A stretch of 64,000 nt of DNA. Origin: Thalassotalea marina (GTDB lineage Bacteria > Pseudomonadota > Gammaproteobacteria > Enterobacterales > Alteromonadaceae). The stretch spans positions 310,001 through 374,000 of the forward strand of contig NZ_BNCK01000005.1 in the NCBI RefSeq assembly GCF_014656435.1. Reading direction: 5' to 3'. Below the pieces are notes generated by a model. The model worked only from the letters and a program-made list of their open reading frames with translations, did no database searches and was not told where the DNA came from. Shown in pieces: positions 36,807-45,977 of the stretch. How positions within the stretch are numbered: the stretch's first letter is position 1; each line of letters starts with the position of its first letter. A program made the position numbers and the translations under genes.

Positions 36807-37711
36807 GGTGTATAACTGATTGCACTGTCTTCTAAAATATGAAGTACATCGCCAACTAAATGCTCAACACCCACTTTTTTCATAAGCGCTAAACCAATCT
36901 CGCGTTGCTCACGTGTTAATGCTTGGTACGGTAACCTAAAATTAGGCTCTACCGCCCCTGTCATCATTAAACTAGTATTGATCGCAATTGGATTAGGCTC
37001 GCTGAATAACCAATGCATTAGCTCCTGTAGAGATTCATTTAACGTAGGATCTGAGTCATCCATCAATTTACGCATTAAACCTGGTACTAAGTTAGAGGTA
37101 ACAGAAATTACACCATGAGATCCAAATTGGTGTCTTCCCGCAAAACTTTCGTCGTCGTTTCCTGACCAACAAGCAATGCCTTTTTGCTCGTAATAAGCGA
37201 TACGTTCATTACCAGCACATTCTTTCACACCAATAAAATTAGGGTGGTCAGCTATTTGCTCAATAATATTAGGTGTTAAATCTTGACCTGTTCTACCAGG
37301 TACGTTGTAGATAAATGCCGGACCAATTTCTAATACTTTATTAAAATGGGCGACTACCCCCTGATCTGAGGTGCGGCCATAATAAGGGTTAATTTGCAAA
37401 GCAGCATCCATTCCCATGGCAAAGCCATTTTCAGTCGCTTTGATTGCTTCACGAGTATTGTTACTGCCAGTATTACCAACAATAATTAATTCTTTACCGT
37501 ATTGATGAACACTGTGGGCGATAAGCATTAAATGTTCTTCCCAGCTCAACAAGTGCCCTTCACCTGTAGTACCACCAACTATAATTCCGTCAACGCCCGC
37601 CTCTATTTGTTTAGCAACTAATTTATCGTATGTTGCTAAATCAATATCACCTTTATCATTGTATGGAGTTTTTATTGCCGTGATCAGGCTGGCGGATTGT
37701 ATTTGTTTCAT
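36803..37711 (-). CDS. dapA: 4-hydroxy-tetrahydrodipicolinate synthase family (DapA-like) aldolase
   Basis: 302 aa TIM-barrel class I aldolase. GGTTGEGHLLSWEE is the pyruvate/ASA site, YNVPGRTGQDL carries the catalytic Tyr, and FIGVKECAGN holds the Schiff-base Lys. DapA condenses pyruvate with aspartate semialdehyde for lysine and diaminopimelate. Because the gene is alone, and DHDPS-fold enzymes include other aldolases, the exact reaction is likely but not certain. Confidence 0.82.
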   Translation of the reverse strand: MKQIQSASLITAIKTPYNDKGDIDLATYDKLVAKQIEAGVDGIIVGGTTGEGHLLSWEEHLMLIAHSVHQYGKELIIVGNTGSNNTREAIKATENGFAMGMDAALQINPYYGRTSDQGVVAHFNKVLEIGPAFIYNVPGRTGQDLTPNIIEQIADHPNFIGVKECAGNERIAYYEQKGIACWSGNDDESFAGRHQFGSHGVISVTSNLVPGLMRKLMDDSDPTLNESLQELMHWLFSEPNPIAINTSLMMTGAVEPNFRLPYQALTREQREIGLALMKKVGVEHLVGDVLHILEDSAISYTP

Positions 37712-37748
37712 GAGACTCTCAAAAATATATTTGAATTAAATTCTAGAA

Positions 37749-38126
37749 CTAACAGTGTGCGATATTATCAACTACACGCTTAAGTATAAACACTTCTTTA
37801 CTAACAATATGCTGATATTTAAACTCTCGCGCGTCGATTTTTAAAACTTGGTAAGCGTGGTAATTGTTTTCATCTGCCATATCCATCGGTAAGGTTTCAT
37901 CATCAATAACTTCTGCTTTTGCAATAGTAAAATGAATGTCTCCCACTAATCCCCAATCACCTAACTCAATGTTTTGCTGAATCAGATTGTTATCTTTGTC
38001 GTAAACAACAAAACTAAATTCGTATTCGCCATCAATCGACAACTGCGCCATTTCAGTGTGGATATCACCGTTAGGTTGAACATCGCTTCTAAACCAGTTA
38101 CCAACTAACTGCTGACGATCAAACAT
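37749..38126 (-). CDS. Hypothetical protein, lipocalin-like length
   Basis: 125 aa with no signal peptide. Predicted mostly beta: FDRQQLVGNWFRSDVQPNGDIHTEMAQLSIDGEYEFSFVVYDKDNNL... The opening LVGNWxxS... and alternating strands recall small lipocalin-like or calycin folds; this is inference only. A TTG at 38138 is in frame, but the ATG at 38126 is preferred. It lies 38 nt upstream of the dapA-like gene, same strand. Confidence 0.6.
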   Translation of the reverse strand: MFDRQQLVGNWFRSDVQPNGDIHTEMAQLSIDGEYEFSFVVYDKDNNLIQQNIELGDWGLVGDIHFTIAKAEVIDDETLPMDMADENNYHAYQVLKIDAREFKYQHIVSKEVFILKRVVDNIAHC

Positions 38127-38179
38127 TTTAATTACCAAATAAAAAAAATAAGTGGGCTATTCTACTGTTATTTAGATAG

Positions 38180-38205
38180 AAAAAAGCGGCTAGCGCCGCT
38201 TTTTT
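38180..38205 (-). terminator. Terminator of the DUF4097 gene
   Basis: AAAAAGCGGC (38181-38190) pairs with GCCGCTTTTT (38195-38204) around TAGC, with flanking A and T. Read on the minus strand it follows the DUF4097 stop by 19 nt. Confidence 0.88.
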
Positions 38206-38223
38206 AGTTATATCATTTACGTG

Positions 38224-38967
38224 TTAGTTATCAATACTCACGCTACCATTAACTGTTTCAATGTTAATTCTTACACGACCATCACCAATAGTGCCTTCTA
38301 AACTGCGACCAATAAAGGCATTTTTCTTCGCTTCAAGACCAAAGTCATTGCGAATGCTACCATGCATGGTTTCCACCTCAATATCTGCACCAATTGCTTT
38401 AGGCAATACTAATTTCACGCGGCCGTTAACCGTTTCAACAGAGATATTTCGTAATGAGTCTGCAATACCCGCGTACTTAACTTCAATACCGCCATTAACC
38501 GATGTCACTTCACTGTCTTTGGTTAAACCACTAGCATCTATTGAACCATTAACTGTCGTCAACTTCATTTCACCTGACACATCTTCAATCACAATAGAAC
38601 CATTGACTGACTCGACTTCAGACAACTTTGTGCCGTGCGGTAGTTTTACCTGATAGTTAACACTGCCTCCACTATTATTGCCCCAACTCGACTTTTTATA
38701 TTGTGTTTCTACACTAACACCACGACTATTTTCCTTCATATCCACTTCAATGCGGTCACGAGCTTCTTGGTCTTTTGCTTGAATAATAGCGACAACTTGG
38801 ATCTCGTTTTTATCCCAGCCTTGAACGTCTACTTCACCATTAACATTACTCAGTCTAAACTCTGCGCCTTCAGAGACAACAAAACTCTTTTTTACTTCAT
38901 CACGAACGTCAGCAAATACTTGAAGTGATGTCGTTAATACAATGCCCGCTAAAATAATGTTTTTCAT
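38224..38967 (-). CDS. DUF4097/head-GIN-type repeat protein, exported
   Basis: 247 aa with signal peptide (MKNIILAGIVLTTSLQVFA). The mature protein is built of short beta repeats around a V-N-G turn: NVNGEVDV, SVNGSIVI, TVNGSIDA, SVNGGIEV, TVNGRVKL, MHGSIRND, TVNGSVSI. This suggests a small right-handed beta-helix, as in DUF4097 adhesin-like proteins, whose role is unknown. A TTG at 38982 is in frame, but AAGGAA lies 6 nt before the ATG at 38967. Monocistronic. Confidence 0.82.
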   Translation of the reverse strand: MKNIILAGIVLTTSLQVFADVRDEVKKSFVVSEGAEFRLSNVNGEVDVQGWDKNEIQVVAIIQAKDQEARDRIEVDMKENSRGVSVETQYKKSSWGNNSGGSVNYQVKLPHGTKLSEVESVNGSIVIEDVSGEMKLTTVNGSIDASGLTKDSEVTSVNGGIEVKYAGIADSLRNISVETVNGRVKLVLPKAIGADIEVETMHGSIRNDFGLEAKKNAFIGRSLEGTIGDGRVRINIETVNGSVSIDN

Positions 38968-39088
38968 TATGATTTCCTTCAAATTCTCATTCTGTTTTTC
39001 TAGTTAGTTACCCTAGGTGATAAAAAGGTTTAAAAAAAACTTTTAACTCGTTACATTTAGCCTTCAAATTTCATCTAAGTTTAAGTTT

Positions 39089-40369
39089 ATGTCCCATACT
39101 AACCTGCAGCTCCTGTTAACAGGTAACGAACTGATGACAGGCGATATCGTCGATTCTAACTCTGCCCTTATTGCAAAGTATTTAATGGATTTAGGCATTA
39201 AAGTAAACCGAAAAGTCACCATTGAAGATGATTTAGATTTGCTGGTCGCAGAAATTGTTCACATGAGTCACACTGCAGATGTATTGATTATTAATGGCGG
39301 CCTAGGCCCAACAACTGATGATTTAACCGCAGAAGCGTTAGCATTAGCATGCCAGCAACCTTTAGTTGAAAATCCAACGGCAAAACAACATTTAGCGCAA
39401 TGGTGCAAACAGCGGGGTGTAGCGCTAAGTGCAGCTAATTTAAAACAAGCCTTGTTACCAGAAAGCGCGCAAGTAGTACATAACCCCCTTGGTAGTGCCG
39501 TAGGCTTTAAAGTATCACTTAATCAATGCACTATTATTTGTACCCCTGGCGTGCCAAGTGAACTTGAAGCCATGTTGACTGATTCAATTTTAACCACAAT
39601 TAGCCAGCAAATAGGTAAAACTCAGCAACATCAAGTTAAACGTCTGTTAACGTTTGGCTTGGGTGAAGCAAAACTTCAACAATTAATATCTGACCAGTTT
39701 GCTGATTGGCCAAGTGAAGTATCCTTGGGGTATCGTGCAGCATCGCCTATGCTCGAAGTTAAGCTGATCATTAAAGATACCAGCCACCGTCCATTAATGA
39801 ATGGTTGTTTCCAACAGTTAAAAACCTTGTTAGGCAATCACATTCTGACAGAAATCACACATCAGCCTCCAACAATGGCTGAATTAGTTTTAACGCTGTT
39901 AAAAGACAAAAACCAGACCATTACCACTGCTGAATCGTGCACAGGTGGGTTAATAGCAAGTTTAATTACGCGAATAGCAGGCTCATCTCAAGCTTTTGAA
40001 GCAGGATATGTCACCTATTCAAACGAAATTAAACATAAAGCGATTGGCGTAAAACAGCAAACCTTGGCACAACATGGCGCAGTTAGTGAAGCGGTTGTTA
40101 GAGAAATGGCGCTAGGTGCAATTCAAGCATCGGGTGCCGATTATGCTATTGCTGTGTCTGGCGTTGCAGGCCCTTCAGGTGGCAGTGAAGAAAAACCAGT
40201 TGGTTCAGTTTGGATAGCATGGGGCACAAGCGAAAATCTTAAAAGCCGTTACTTTTTAATCCAAGGAAATCGAGAATACTTTCAAAATATGGTAGCTAAC
40301 AGAGCGTTAGATCTTATTCGCAGAGAATTATTAAGCTCGATAGAAACACCTTTTTACATGGAAAAGTAG
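39089..40369 (+). CDS. cinA: CinA-family nicotinamide-nucleotide amidohydrolase
   Basis: 426 aa full-length CinA. An N-terminal MoCF/COG1058 domain (about 5-175: LLTGNELMTGDIVDSNS and GGLGPTTDDLT) leads through a KH-like middle to a C-terminal PncC domain (about 270-415: TAESCTGGLIASLITRIAGSSQAF, then SGVAGPSGGSEEKPVG). PncC deamidates NMN to NaMN in NAD recycling; the N-terminal domain may act as ADP-ribose pyrophosphatase. Monocistronic in appearance. Confidence 0.92.
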   Translation: MSHTNLQLLLTGNELMTGDIVDSNSALIAKYLMDLGIKVNRKVTIEDDLDLLVAEIVHMSHTADVLIINGGLGPTTDDLTAEALALACQQPLVENPTAKQHLAQWCKQRGVALSAANLKQALLPESAQVVHNPLGSAVGFKVSLNQCTIICTPGVPSELEAMLTDSILTTISQQIGKTQQHQVKRLLTFGLGEAKLQQLISDQFADWPSEVSLGYRAASPMLEVKLIIKDTSHRPLMNGCFQQLKTLLGNHILTEITHQPPTMAELVLTLLKDKNQTITTAESCTGGLIASLITRIAGSSQAFEAGYVTYSNEIKHKAIGVKQQTLAQHGAVSEAVVREMALGAIQASGADYAIAVSGVAGPSGGSEEKPVGSVWIAWGTSENLKSRYFLIQGNREYFQNMVANRALDLIRRELLSSIETPFYMEK

Positions 40370-40565
40370 CAATTAAAACCCAATAAGATAATCGTTTTGA
40401 ATGTAGACACGACACATGTTATTTATTGCGTACTAAATCAAAACTTTATATATTTAAACTAAAGCACTATATTACCCTTTATCGTGCGCGAGATAAGCAT
40501 TACAACAAATTAAATACAGATCTCGCCGATAATTAGCAAAGCTATATTTTAGCTGGGAGCTCATT

Positions 40566-40892
40566 TTGATTGAAAAAAACTTCATCACTAGTGGCAGAAA
40601 TACCATTATTCATAAAATCCGTAAGTTTGATTTACTTATTGTTAATGGCCACCATCCGGTAGTTATCGTTAGTAACCGTGGTATCGGTATTTACAAAGGC
40701 GAGGTTCCTCACAAACGTTCAGATGCAAAAAAAGCGTATCAAGAAGTAGTTGATGTCGGTTCAACTGAGGTGTTTGGTGAAACTAAAACACTTATTTTTG
40801 TACAAGCATTAGACAACAAAGAATACAAAATTGATTACTCTAAAGCTGGCACTCCTAACTTTATTCGCATTCATCAAGAAAATTACATATAA
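40566..40892 (+). CDS. Conserved-looking hypothetical protein upstream of FapA-type gene
   Basis: 108 aa with no signal peptide or TM. Beta-rich start (IIHKIRKFDLLIVNGHHPVVIVSNRGIGIYKGEVPHKRSD), then KKAYQEVVDVGSTEVFGETKTLIFVQ. I do not recognise a family. The start is TTG: GGGAG sits 6 nt before it and no ATG is near. It ends 30 nt before the FapA-type gene in the same direction, so the two likely form an operon. Confidence 0.7.
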   Translation: MIEKNFITSGRNTIIHKIRKFDLLIVNGHHPVVIVSNRGIGIYKGEVPHKRSDAKKAYQEVVDVGSTEVFGETKTLIFVQALDNKEYKIDYSKAGTPNFIRIHQENYI

Positions 40893-40922
40893 ATTAAGCC
40901 GTATTAGACAGAGATTTTTCGC

Positions 40923-42611
40923 GTGACAAAAGCAAGTTTAGTTCCAAATAAAAAGAATAATATCGACTTGGTATTGCAGCCGATTAAAGGTTCAGACATG
41001 ATTGATGAGGCCAAGGTCAACGCGATGATAGAATCTTCCGAATACACCGCTTTATACGTTGACACAGGCAATATTAAAAATGCCATTGCTGAACTCAACA
41101 GTGTTTTAAAACCCTTACAAAATGGTCAAAGCGGTAGAGAAATTACCTACCAAGTCCTTGAGCGCAGAGATGCCACCATTTCCATAGAGTTAAGTTCAGA
41201 TGAAATGAGCGCTTCAGCTGAAATAACGACAGCTCTTGGTGGAGCTCATTTAACTGCCAAGGCAATTTTTAATGCGGCAAAAGAAGCTGGTGTTATTAAA
41301 GGGTTTAGTAAAGAAGAGTTAGTTAAGTTAGCCCAACATGCAGCAAAAGAGCCGCCGGGCTCAATCGTCAAAGGACAAATCGCACTAGGCAAAGATGCCA
41401 TTAACGGCAAAGACGCTAAAATTAAACAACTCGTTCAAAGTGCCCAGGAGCGGATTTTACAACCAAAACAACGTGAAGACGGCTCGGTTGATATGCGCGA
41501 TCTGGGTGACATCATTTGTGTGAAAATTGGCGACCCTCTTGCGCAAAAAATCCCACTAACTGAAGGCATCCAAGGTTATTCAGTTACGGGTACGCCGCTT
41601 GAACCGAAGCCAGGTGAAGACTGCCAACTACAGGCAGGTGAAGGCACAACTCTTAGTCCTAAAAATAATGAGATATTAATATCTACTCGTGTCGGATTGC
41701 CCCGCCTTATTGATAACGGCATGCAGGTTGACGAAGTCTACCAAATTAAAAATGTAGACGTGAGTACCGGACACATTGATTTTGAAGGCAGTGTAATTAT
41801 CGATGGTGATGTTTGTGAGGGCATGAAAGTAACGGCTCGCGGTGACATCACTGTTGGTGGCTTCGTAGAATCAGCTTTTATAGAGTCTGGTGGTGACATT
41901 ACTATTGGTAGTGGCATTATAGGCAAAAAACAGGAAGTGGAAGGACATGCTATTGCCGATATTCACATGAGTGCCAATTTATCAGCCAAAGGCAGCATTT
42001 TTGCTAAATATTGTCAATACGCTGAAATATCTTGTAAAAATTTACGTATTGAAAATCAATTAATGCACAGTATTATCAGAGTGGATGAACGCCTCTGGGT
42101 TGGTACTGAAGATAAAGCTAATGGCAAACTGATTGCTGGCCACATTACAGCAGGCTCTTCGGTGCACGCAGGTACAGTTGGGGCCACGGCAGGTAGTACA
42201 ACAATTATTACATTTGAACATAAATTAGCAGAACTAAACCAACAACTTGAGGCGCTAGATGAACGCATTGCGACTGAGAGCCAAAAGACTGATGAGTTGA
42301 AAGATGCCAGTAATAAATTGCGTAAATTGCCAAAGGATAAAGTAAACCCTGACATGCTTAATAAGGTATTAAGTACTTATCGTCACCAGGCAAGTGTGCT
42401 TGCAGATCTGCTAAACGAAAAGGAAATTTTTGAAGAAGAAATTCAACAATACCTGTCAAGTGTTGTAGTAGAGGCAACTGAACGCGTATATCACGGTGTT
42501 CAAATGATTGTTGGCGACTTTCAGGAAAAAACTAAACGCGAGTATGGTCCCAGTAAGTTGCGATATAAAGAACGTAAAATAATAATAGACCCAATCGTTA
42601 CTAGCTCATGA
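40923..42611 (+). CDS. FapA/DUF342-family protein
   Basis: 562 aa. An N-terminal region (about 1-95) precedes the DUF342 core, with VKIGDPLAQKIPLTEGIQGYSVTGTPLEPKPGED and the beta-helix-like stack of SVIIDGDVCEGMKVTARGDITVGGFVESAFIESGGDITIGSGIIG. A C-terminal coiled coil (about 430-510) and tail follow. FapA proteins are linked to flagellar assembly and cell-pole functions in Vibrio; the biochemical role is unsettled. GTG start at 40923. Its end overlaps the next gene by 4 nt (ATGA). Confidence 0.85.
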   Translation: MTKASLVPNKKNNIDLVLQPIKGSDMIDEAKVNAMIESSEYTALYVDTGNIKNAIAELNSVLKPLQNGQSGREITYQVLERRDATISIELSSDEMSASAEITTALGGAHLTAKAIFNAAKEAGVIKGFSKEELVKLAQHAAKEPPGSIVKGQIALGKDAINGKDAKIKQLVQSAQERILQPKQREDGSVDMRDLGDIICVKIGDPLAQKIPLTEGIQGYSVTGTPLEPKPGEDCQLQAGEGTTLSPKNNEILISTRVGLPRLIDNGMQVDEVYQIKNVDVSTGHIDFEGSVIIDGDVCEGMKVTARGDITVGGFVESAFIESGGDITIGSGIIGKKQEVEGHAIADIHMSANLSAKGSIFAKYCQYAEISCKNLRIENQLMHSIIRVDERLWVGTEDKANGKLIAGHITAGSSVHAGTVGATAGSTTIITFEHKLAELNQQLEALDERIATESQKTDELKDASNKLRKLPKDKVNPDMLNKVLSTYRHQASVLADLLNEKEIFEEEIQQYLSSVVVEATERVYHGVQMIVGDFQEKTKREYGPSKLRYKERKIIIDPIVTSS

Positions 42612-43402
42612 AACAATTAAACTTTAATCAAGCTATACTTGCCTGCGCTGTCAGTGCAATAGCATTGTCATCTACACAAGCGTCAGCTAATGCACATTGT
42701 GACATTAATTTTAGACATGGCGTGATAATTGACCCTTTACATATTCGCATTCTTGAACAGGGTATTACCTTTGTTCAAATCAATCATGATAGACAGCTAT
42801 TTGTTCAAGGTAGAGAAGTTTATCTATCGGATCAACAAACGCATTTAGTAAAACAATATGCGACAGGGATCAGAGAACAAGTTCCTGAAATTGTTTCTAT
42901 TGCTATCGAAAGTGTTGATGTTGGCCTAAATGCTGTTAACAAAGTAGTTGCTAGTGTTACTGGAGAAAACAGCTCTTCGCACCAACGCTTACAGAAAAAG
43001 TTTGATGAATTACAATGGCGGCTGAAAAAGCGTTTTAAACATTCTGATGACAGTTTTTACATAGCACCACAAGATTTTGACGAACTGGAAGAAGTATTTG
43101 CTGGCGCCTTTGAACAAGAAATTGAAGCACTGGTTACTGAATCTATCGGTACTATGTTAGGTGCCGTAGGACAAGCAATTGAAGATACAAGAGAGAATAA
43201 CGAGCGACGCGAAGAAAGCTTTGAACAACGCATGGAAAGTATGGGTGATGTACTAGAGCTAGAAATATCGTCTGACGTTAACATCGTTGAACAAAAAACT
43301 ATCGAGATTTGTGAAAAGTTAATTGCTCTAGATAGTATCGAAACTGCGTTAAATGAAAATATAGACCAGTTATCTTCGTTTAATTTAATACAAGCTCACT
43401 AA
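42608..43402 (+). CDS. DUF2884 (YggN)-family exported protein
   Basis: 264 aa with signal peptide (cleavage near ASANA-HC, residue 29). Mature part starts CDINFRHGVIIDPLHIRILEQGITFVQINHDRQLFVQGREVYLS, which matches YggN/DUF2884. A long acidic helical C-terminal region follows. Periplasmic, function unknown. Translationally coupled to the FapA-type gene by the ATGA overlap. Confidence 0.8.
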   Translation: MKQLNFNQAILACAVSAIALSSTQASANAHCDINFRHGVIIDPLHIRILEQGITFVQINHDRQLFVQGREVYLSDQQTHLVKQYATGIREQVPEIVSIAIESVDVGLNAVNKVVASVTGENSSSHQRLQKKFDELQWRLKKRFKHSDDSFYIAPQDFDELEEVFAGAFEQEIEALVTESIGTMLGAVGQAIEDTRENNERREESFEQRMESMGDVLELEISSDVNIVEQKTIEICEKLIALDSIETALNENIDQLSSFNLIQAH

Positions 43403-43762
43403 CACTTTGACCGTTCAACGTTGTTGAGCGGTTACCTCCATCATACCTATTTCTTACTTAAATTTACTCTATCTAAATTTGAGCAATCCTATCGTTAACA
43501 TTAGAAGCTAAAAAGGCATTACTTTACGAAGCTGAGGTTATTTACTTGAGTAGTTTAGCTTTAAATTATCCTCAACTTGAGTGCAGCCCCCTTATCATGC
43601 AAATTATTCATAGAACAATGAAATAAAATCAATTTTATTCATGTAAGCATCAACGTATAAATCACACCATACATTTAATTCATATTTTAGTTATTTAAAA
43701 AACACTGAGTATTTGGTTATACACACTCGTGCTTTTCGTAGATTTAAGGATGACAAGTCGAC
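43403..43762. promoter_or_regulatory. 360-nt upstream region of mesX
   Basis: Non-coding. Apart from the operon-end hairpin it holds TTCAT-N6-ATGAA at 43607-43622, overlapping a bulged inverted repeat ATGAAATAAAAT / ATTTTATTCAT (43618-43642). The TTCA-N8-TGAA form is mirrored upstream of metR (45914-45929), so these are candidate MetR sites. Half-site orientation is opposite to the E. coli TGAA-N5-TTCA consensus, so this is tentative. Confidence 0.4.
43411..43431 (+). other. Hairpin after the FapA-DUF2884 operon
   Basis: CCGTTCAAC (43411-43419) and GTTGAGCGG (43423-43431) with a 3-nt loop, one G-U pair. It starts 8 nt after the stop. It has no T-run, so termination is uncertain. Confidence 0.4.
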
Positions 43763-44737
43763 ATGAATACAGATTTTACTTTTACCATCAAAAATCATCG
43801 CCTTGATGAAAATTATCGTCCATCAGACAGTACTCGCATTACCACAAATTTTGCTAACTTAGCGCGAGGTAAAAGTCGTCAGCAAAACCTGCGCAATGCA
43901 TTGAAGATGATCAATAACAGTTTTAACGCACGAGCTTTTTGGGATAATCCAACAAGAGATCGCTATTCTGTAGAGTTAGAAATTGTTTCGGTTGATCTTG
44001 ATATTCAAGGCACTAATCAAGCCTTCCCTTCCATTGAAGTGTTAAAAAACACAATTGTTGACCACCTTACCAATGAGCGTATTGAAGGCATTGTTGGCAA
44101 TAATTTTTCTTCTTACGTAAGAGATTATGATTTTAGCGTATTACTGCTTGATCATAATAAGGATCAACAATCTTTTAGTGTTCCGGATAACTTTGGCGAC
44201 CTGCACGGCAAACTCTTTAAACTGTTTGTTAACTCAGCAGCCTATAAGCAACACTTTAAAAAAGCCCCCGTTATTTGTTTAAGTGTATCGGATAACAAAA
44301 TTTATCATCGTACGGAAAATCAACATCCGGTATTAGGCTATGAATATCGTGCTAATGAATCGTCATTAACCGAACACTATTTCAAAAAAATGGGCTTAAA
44401 GGTGCGTTATTTTATGCCGCCAAATAGCGTAGCTCCGCTGGCTTTTTATTTCTTTGGTGACTTACTTAATGATTACACCAACCTTGAGCTGATCAGTACC
44501 ATTAGCACCATGGAAACGTTTCAAAAGATTTATCGACCTGAAATTTACAACGCAAACGCCGTTGCAGGAAATTGTTATCAGCCTAATTTAAAAAACCAAG
44601 ATCATTCGTTAACACAAATTGTTTATGACCGTGAAGAGCGCAGTGCATTAGCGATTAAACAAGGCAAGTTTGCCGAAGAACATTTTATAAAGCCCTACCA
44701 GTCATTGTTAGAGCAATGGTCAGCCAATTACGCCTAA
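43763..44737 (+). CDS. mesX: MesX (DUF1852), partner of methionine synthase MesD
   Basis: 324 aa cytoplasmic protein matching DUF1852 as I know it (opening TFTIKNHRLDENYRPSDSTRITTNFANLARG, later VLLLDHNKDQQSFSVPDNFGDLHGKLF). DUF1852 is called MesX in published work showing that MesD methionine synthases need it, together with oxygen, to methylate homocysteine without methyl-folate; the methyl donor is not settled. The gene sits 34 nt upstream of the core MetE-type gene, the defining context. Confidence 0.87.
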   Translation: MNTDFTFTIKNHRLDENYRPSDSTRITTNFANLARGKSRQQNLRNALKMINNSFNARAFWDNPTRDRYSVELEIVSVDLDIQGTNQAFPSIEVLKNTIVDHLTNERIEGIVGNNFSSYVRDYDFSVLLLDHNKDQQSFSVPDNFGDLHGKLFKLFVNSAAYKQHFKKAPVICLSVSDNKIYHRTENQHPVLGYEYRANESSLTEHYFKKMGLKVRYFMPPNSVAPLAFYFFGDLLNDYTNLELISTISTMETFQKIYRPEIYNANAVAGNCYQPNLKNQDHSLTQIVYDREERSALAIKQGKFAEEHFIKPYQSLLEQWSANYA

Positions 44738-44771
44738 TCGCATTAAAAAACAAGGGATAGCAGCATTTATC

Positions 44772-45806
44772 ATGAAAATTTTATTACCGACTTCAACGGC
44801 TGGCAGTTTGCCAAAACCCTCTTGGTTAGCAGAGCCAGAAAAACTTTGGTCACCTTGGAAACTCCAAGATGACCACTTATCGGCTGGAAAACAAGATGCC
44901 TTACGTATTGCGTTAAACGAACAACAACAAGCTAACATTGATATCGTCAGTGATGGTGAACAAACACGTCAGCATTTTGTAACTACTTTTATTGAACACC
45001 TTGATGGGGTTGATTTTGAACAGCGAAAAACGGTAAAAATTCGCGATCGCTATGAGGCAGATGTGCCCACTGTTGTTGGCCCTGTTAGTCGCCCAAAACC
45101 TGTATTTATTGAAGATGCGAAGTTTCTTCGCCAGCAAACAAATCAGCCAATAAAATGGGCACTTCCCGGGCCCATGACCATGGTTGATACCTTATATGAC
45201 GCTCATTACAAAAGTCGTGAACAACTGGCTTGGCAGTTTGCCAAAATTCTCAACCAAGAAGCAAAAGAACTAGAAGCCGTTGGTGTTGATATCATTCAAT
45301 TTGACGAACCAGCATTTAATGTGTTTTTTGACGAAGTTAACGATTGGGGCATTGCGGCACTCGAAAGAGCCATAGAAGGATTAAACTGTGAAACCGCCGT
45401 TCACATTTGTTACGGTTACGGCATTAAAGCCAATACCGATTGGAAAAAAACGTTAGGGACTCAATGGCGTCAATACGAAGAAGTGTTCCCAAAATTGGCA
45501 CAATCGAATATTGATATCATTTCCCTAGAATGCCACAACTCTCATGTCCCTATTGAGTTGCTTGAATTGGTTCGTGGTAAAAAAATTATGGTCGGTGCTA
45601 TCGATGTTGCCTCAAATACCATAGAAACGCCGGAAGAAGTCGCGTCAACACTGCGTAAAGCATTAAATTATGTCGATGCTGACAAGCTTTATCCTTGCAC
45701 AAACTGTGGCATGGCACCGTTATCTCGTGAAGTAGCAAGAGCTAAGCTTAACGCCTTAAGTGCTGGGGCAAATATCGTTCGTCAGGAATTAGTAAGCCAA
45801 ATTTAA
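44772..45806 (+). CDS. mesD: Folate-independent methionine synthase MesD (core MetE-type)
   Basis: 344 aa, only the C-terminal catalytic barrel of cobalamin-independent MetE, without the N-terminal folate-binding half. The zinc/homocysteine ligands are visible: His211 and Cys213 (VHICYG), Glu253 (SLECHNSH) and Cys312 (NCGM). The barrel also has FDEPAFNV. It transfers a methyl group to homocysteine. With DUF1852 directly upstream and MetR downstream this fits MesD rather than MesA-C. Confidence 0.88.
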   Translation: MKILLPTSTAGSLPKPSWLAEPEKLWSPWKLQDDHLSAGKQDALRIALNEQQQANIDIVSDGEQTRQHFVTTFIEHLDGVDFEQRKTVKIRDRYEADVPTVVGPVSRPKPVFIEDAKFLRQQTNQPIKWALPGPMTMVDTLYDAHYKSREQLAWQFAKILNQEAKELEAVGVDIIQFDEPAFNVFFDEVNDWGIAALERAIEGLNCETAVHICYGYGIKANTDWKKTLGTQWRQYEEVFPKLAQSNIDIISLECHNSHVPIELLELVRGKKIMVGAIDVASNTIETPEEVASTLRKALNYVDADKLYPCTNCGMAPLSREVARAKLNALSAGANIVRQELVSQI

Positions 45807-45817
45807 TCTTAAACACA

Positions 45818-45861
45818 GTGACACAAATGCGAATAAAAAAATTGCAGCGCAATTGTGTCAC
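45818..45861. other. Nested inverted repeats between mesD and metR
   Basis: Outer arms GTGACACAA (45818-45826) and TTGTGTCAC (45853-45861) are perfect. An inner pair AATTGC (45840-45845) / GCAATT (45849-45854) overlaps the right outer arm by two bases, so the two stems compete slightly. It lies 11 nt after mesD and lacks a T-tract. Confidence 0.5.
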
Positions 45862-45913
45862 CACTTCGTTGCCACCTTTCACATTTAATGCCGCTTTATC
45901 AAAATGTTAGAGA

Positions 45914-45929
45914 TTCAACTTTATTTGAA
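45914..45929. promoter_or_regulatory. Candidate LysR-type site upstream of metR
   Basis: TTCAA-N6-TTGAA, a symmetrical site of LysR spacing, 49 nt before the metR ATG. Same form as TTCAT-N6-ATGAA upstream of mesX. Plausible MetR autoregulatory site. Confidence 0.45.
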
Positions 45930-45977
45930 GCTCTTAGCTGATAAAATCGAGCTCAATATTTAAATTGGAGTTAACCA

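Noticed and set aside
38261-38653. 130-codon plus-strand open frame opposite the DUF4097 gene
   Set aside because: It mirrors the repeated VNG codons of the real gene, has no RBS, and its protein has no domain pattern.
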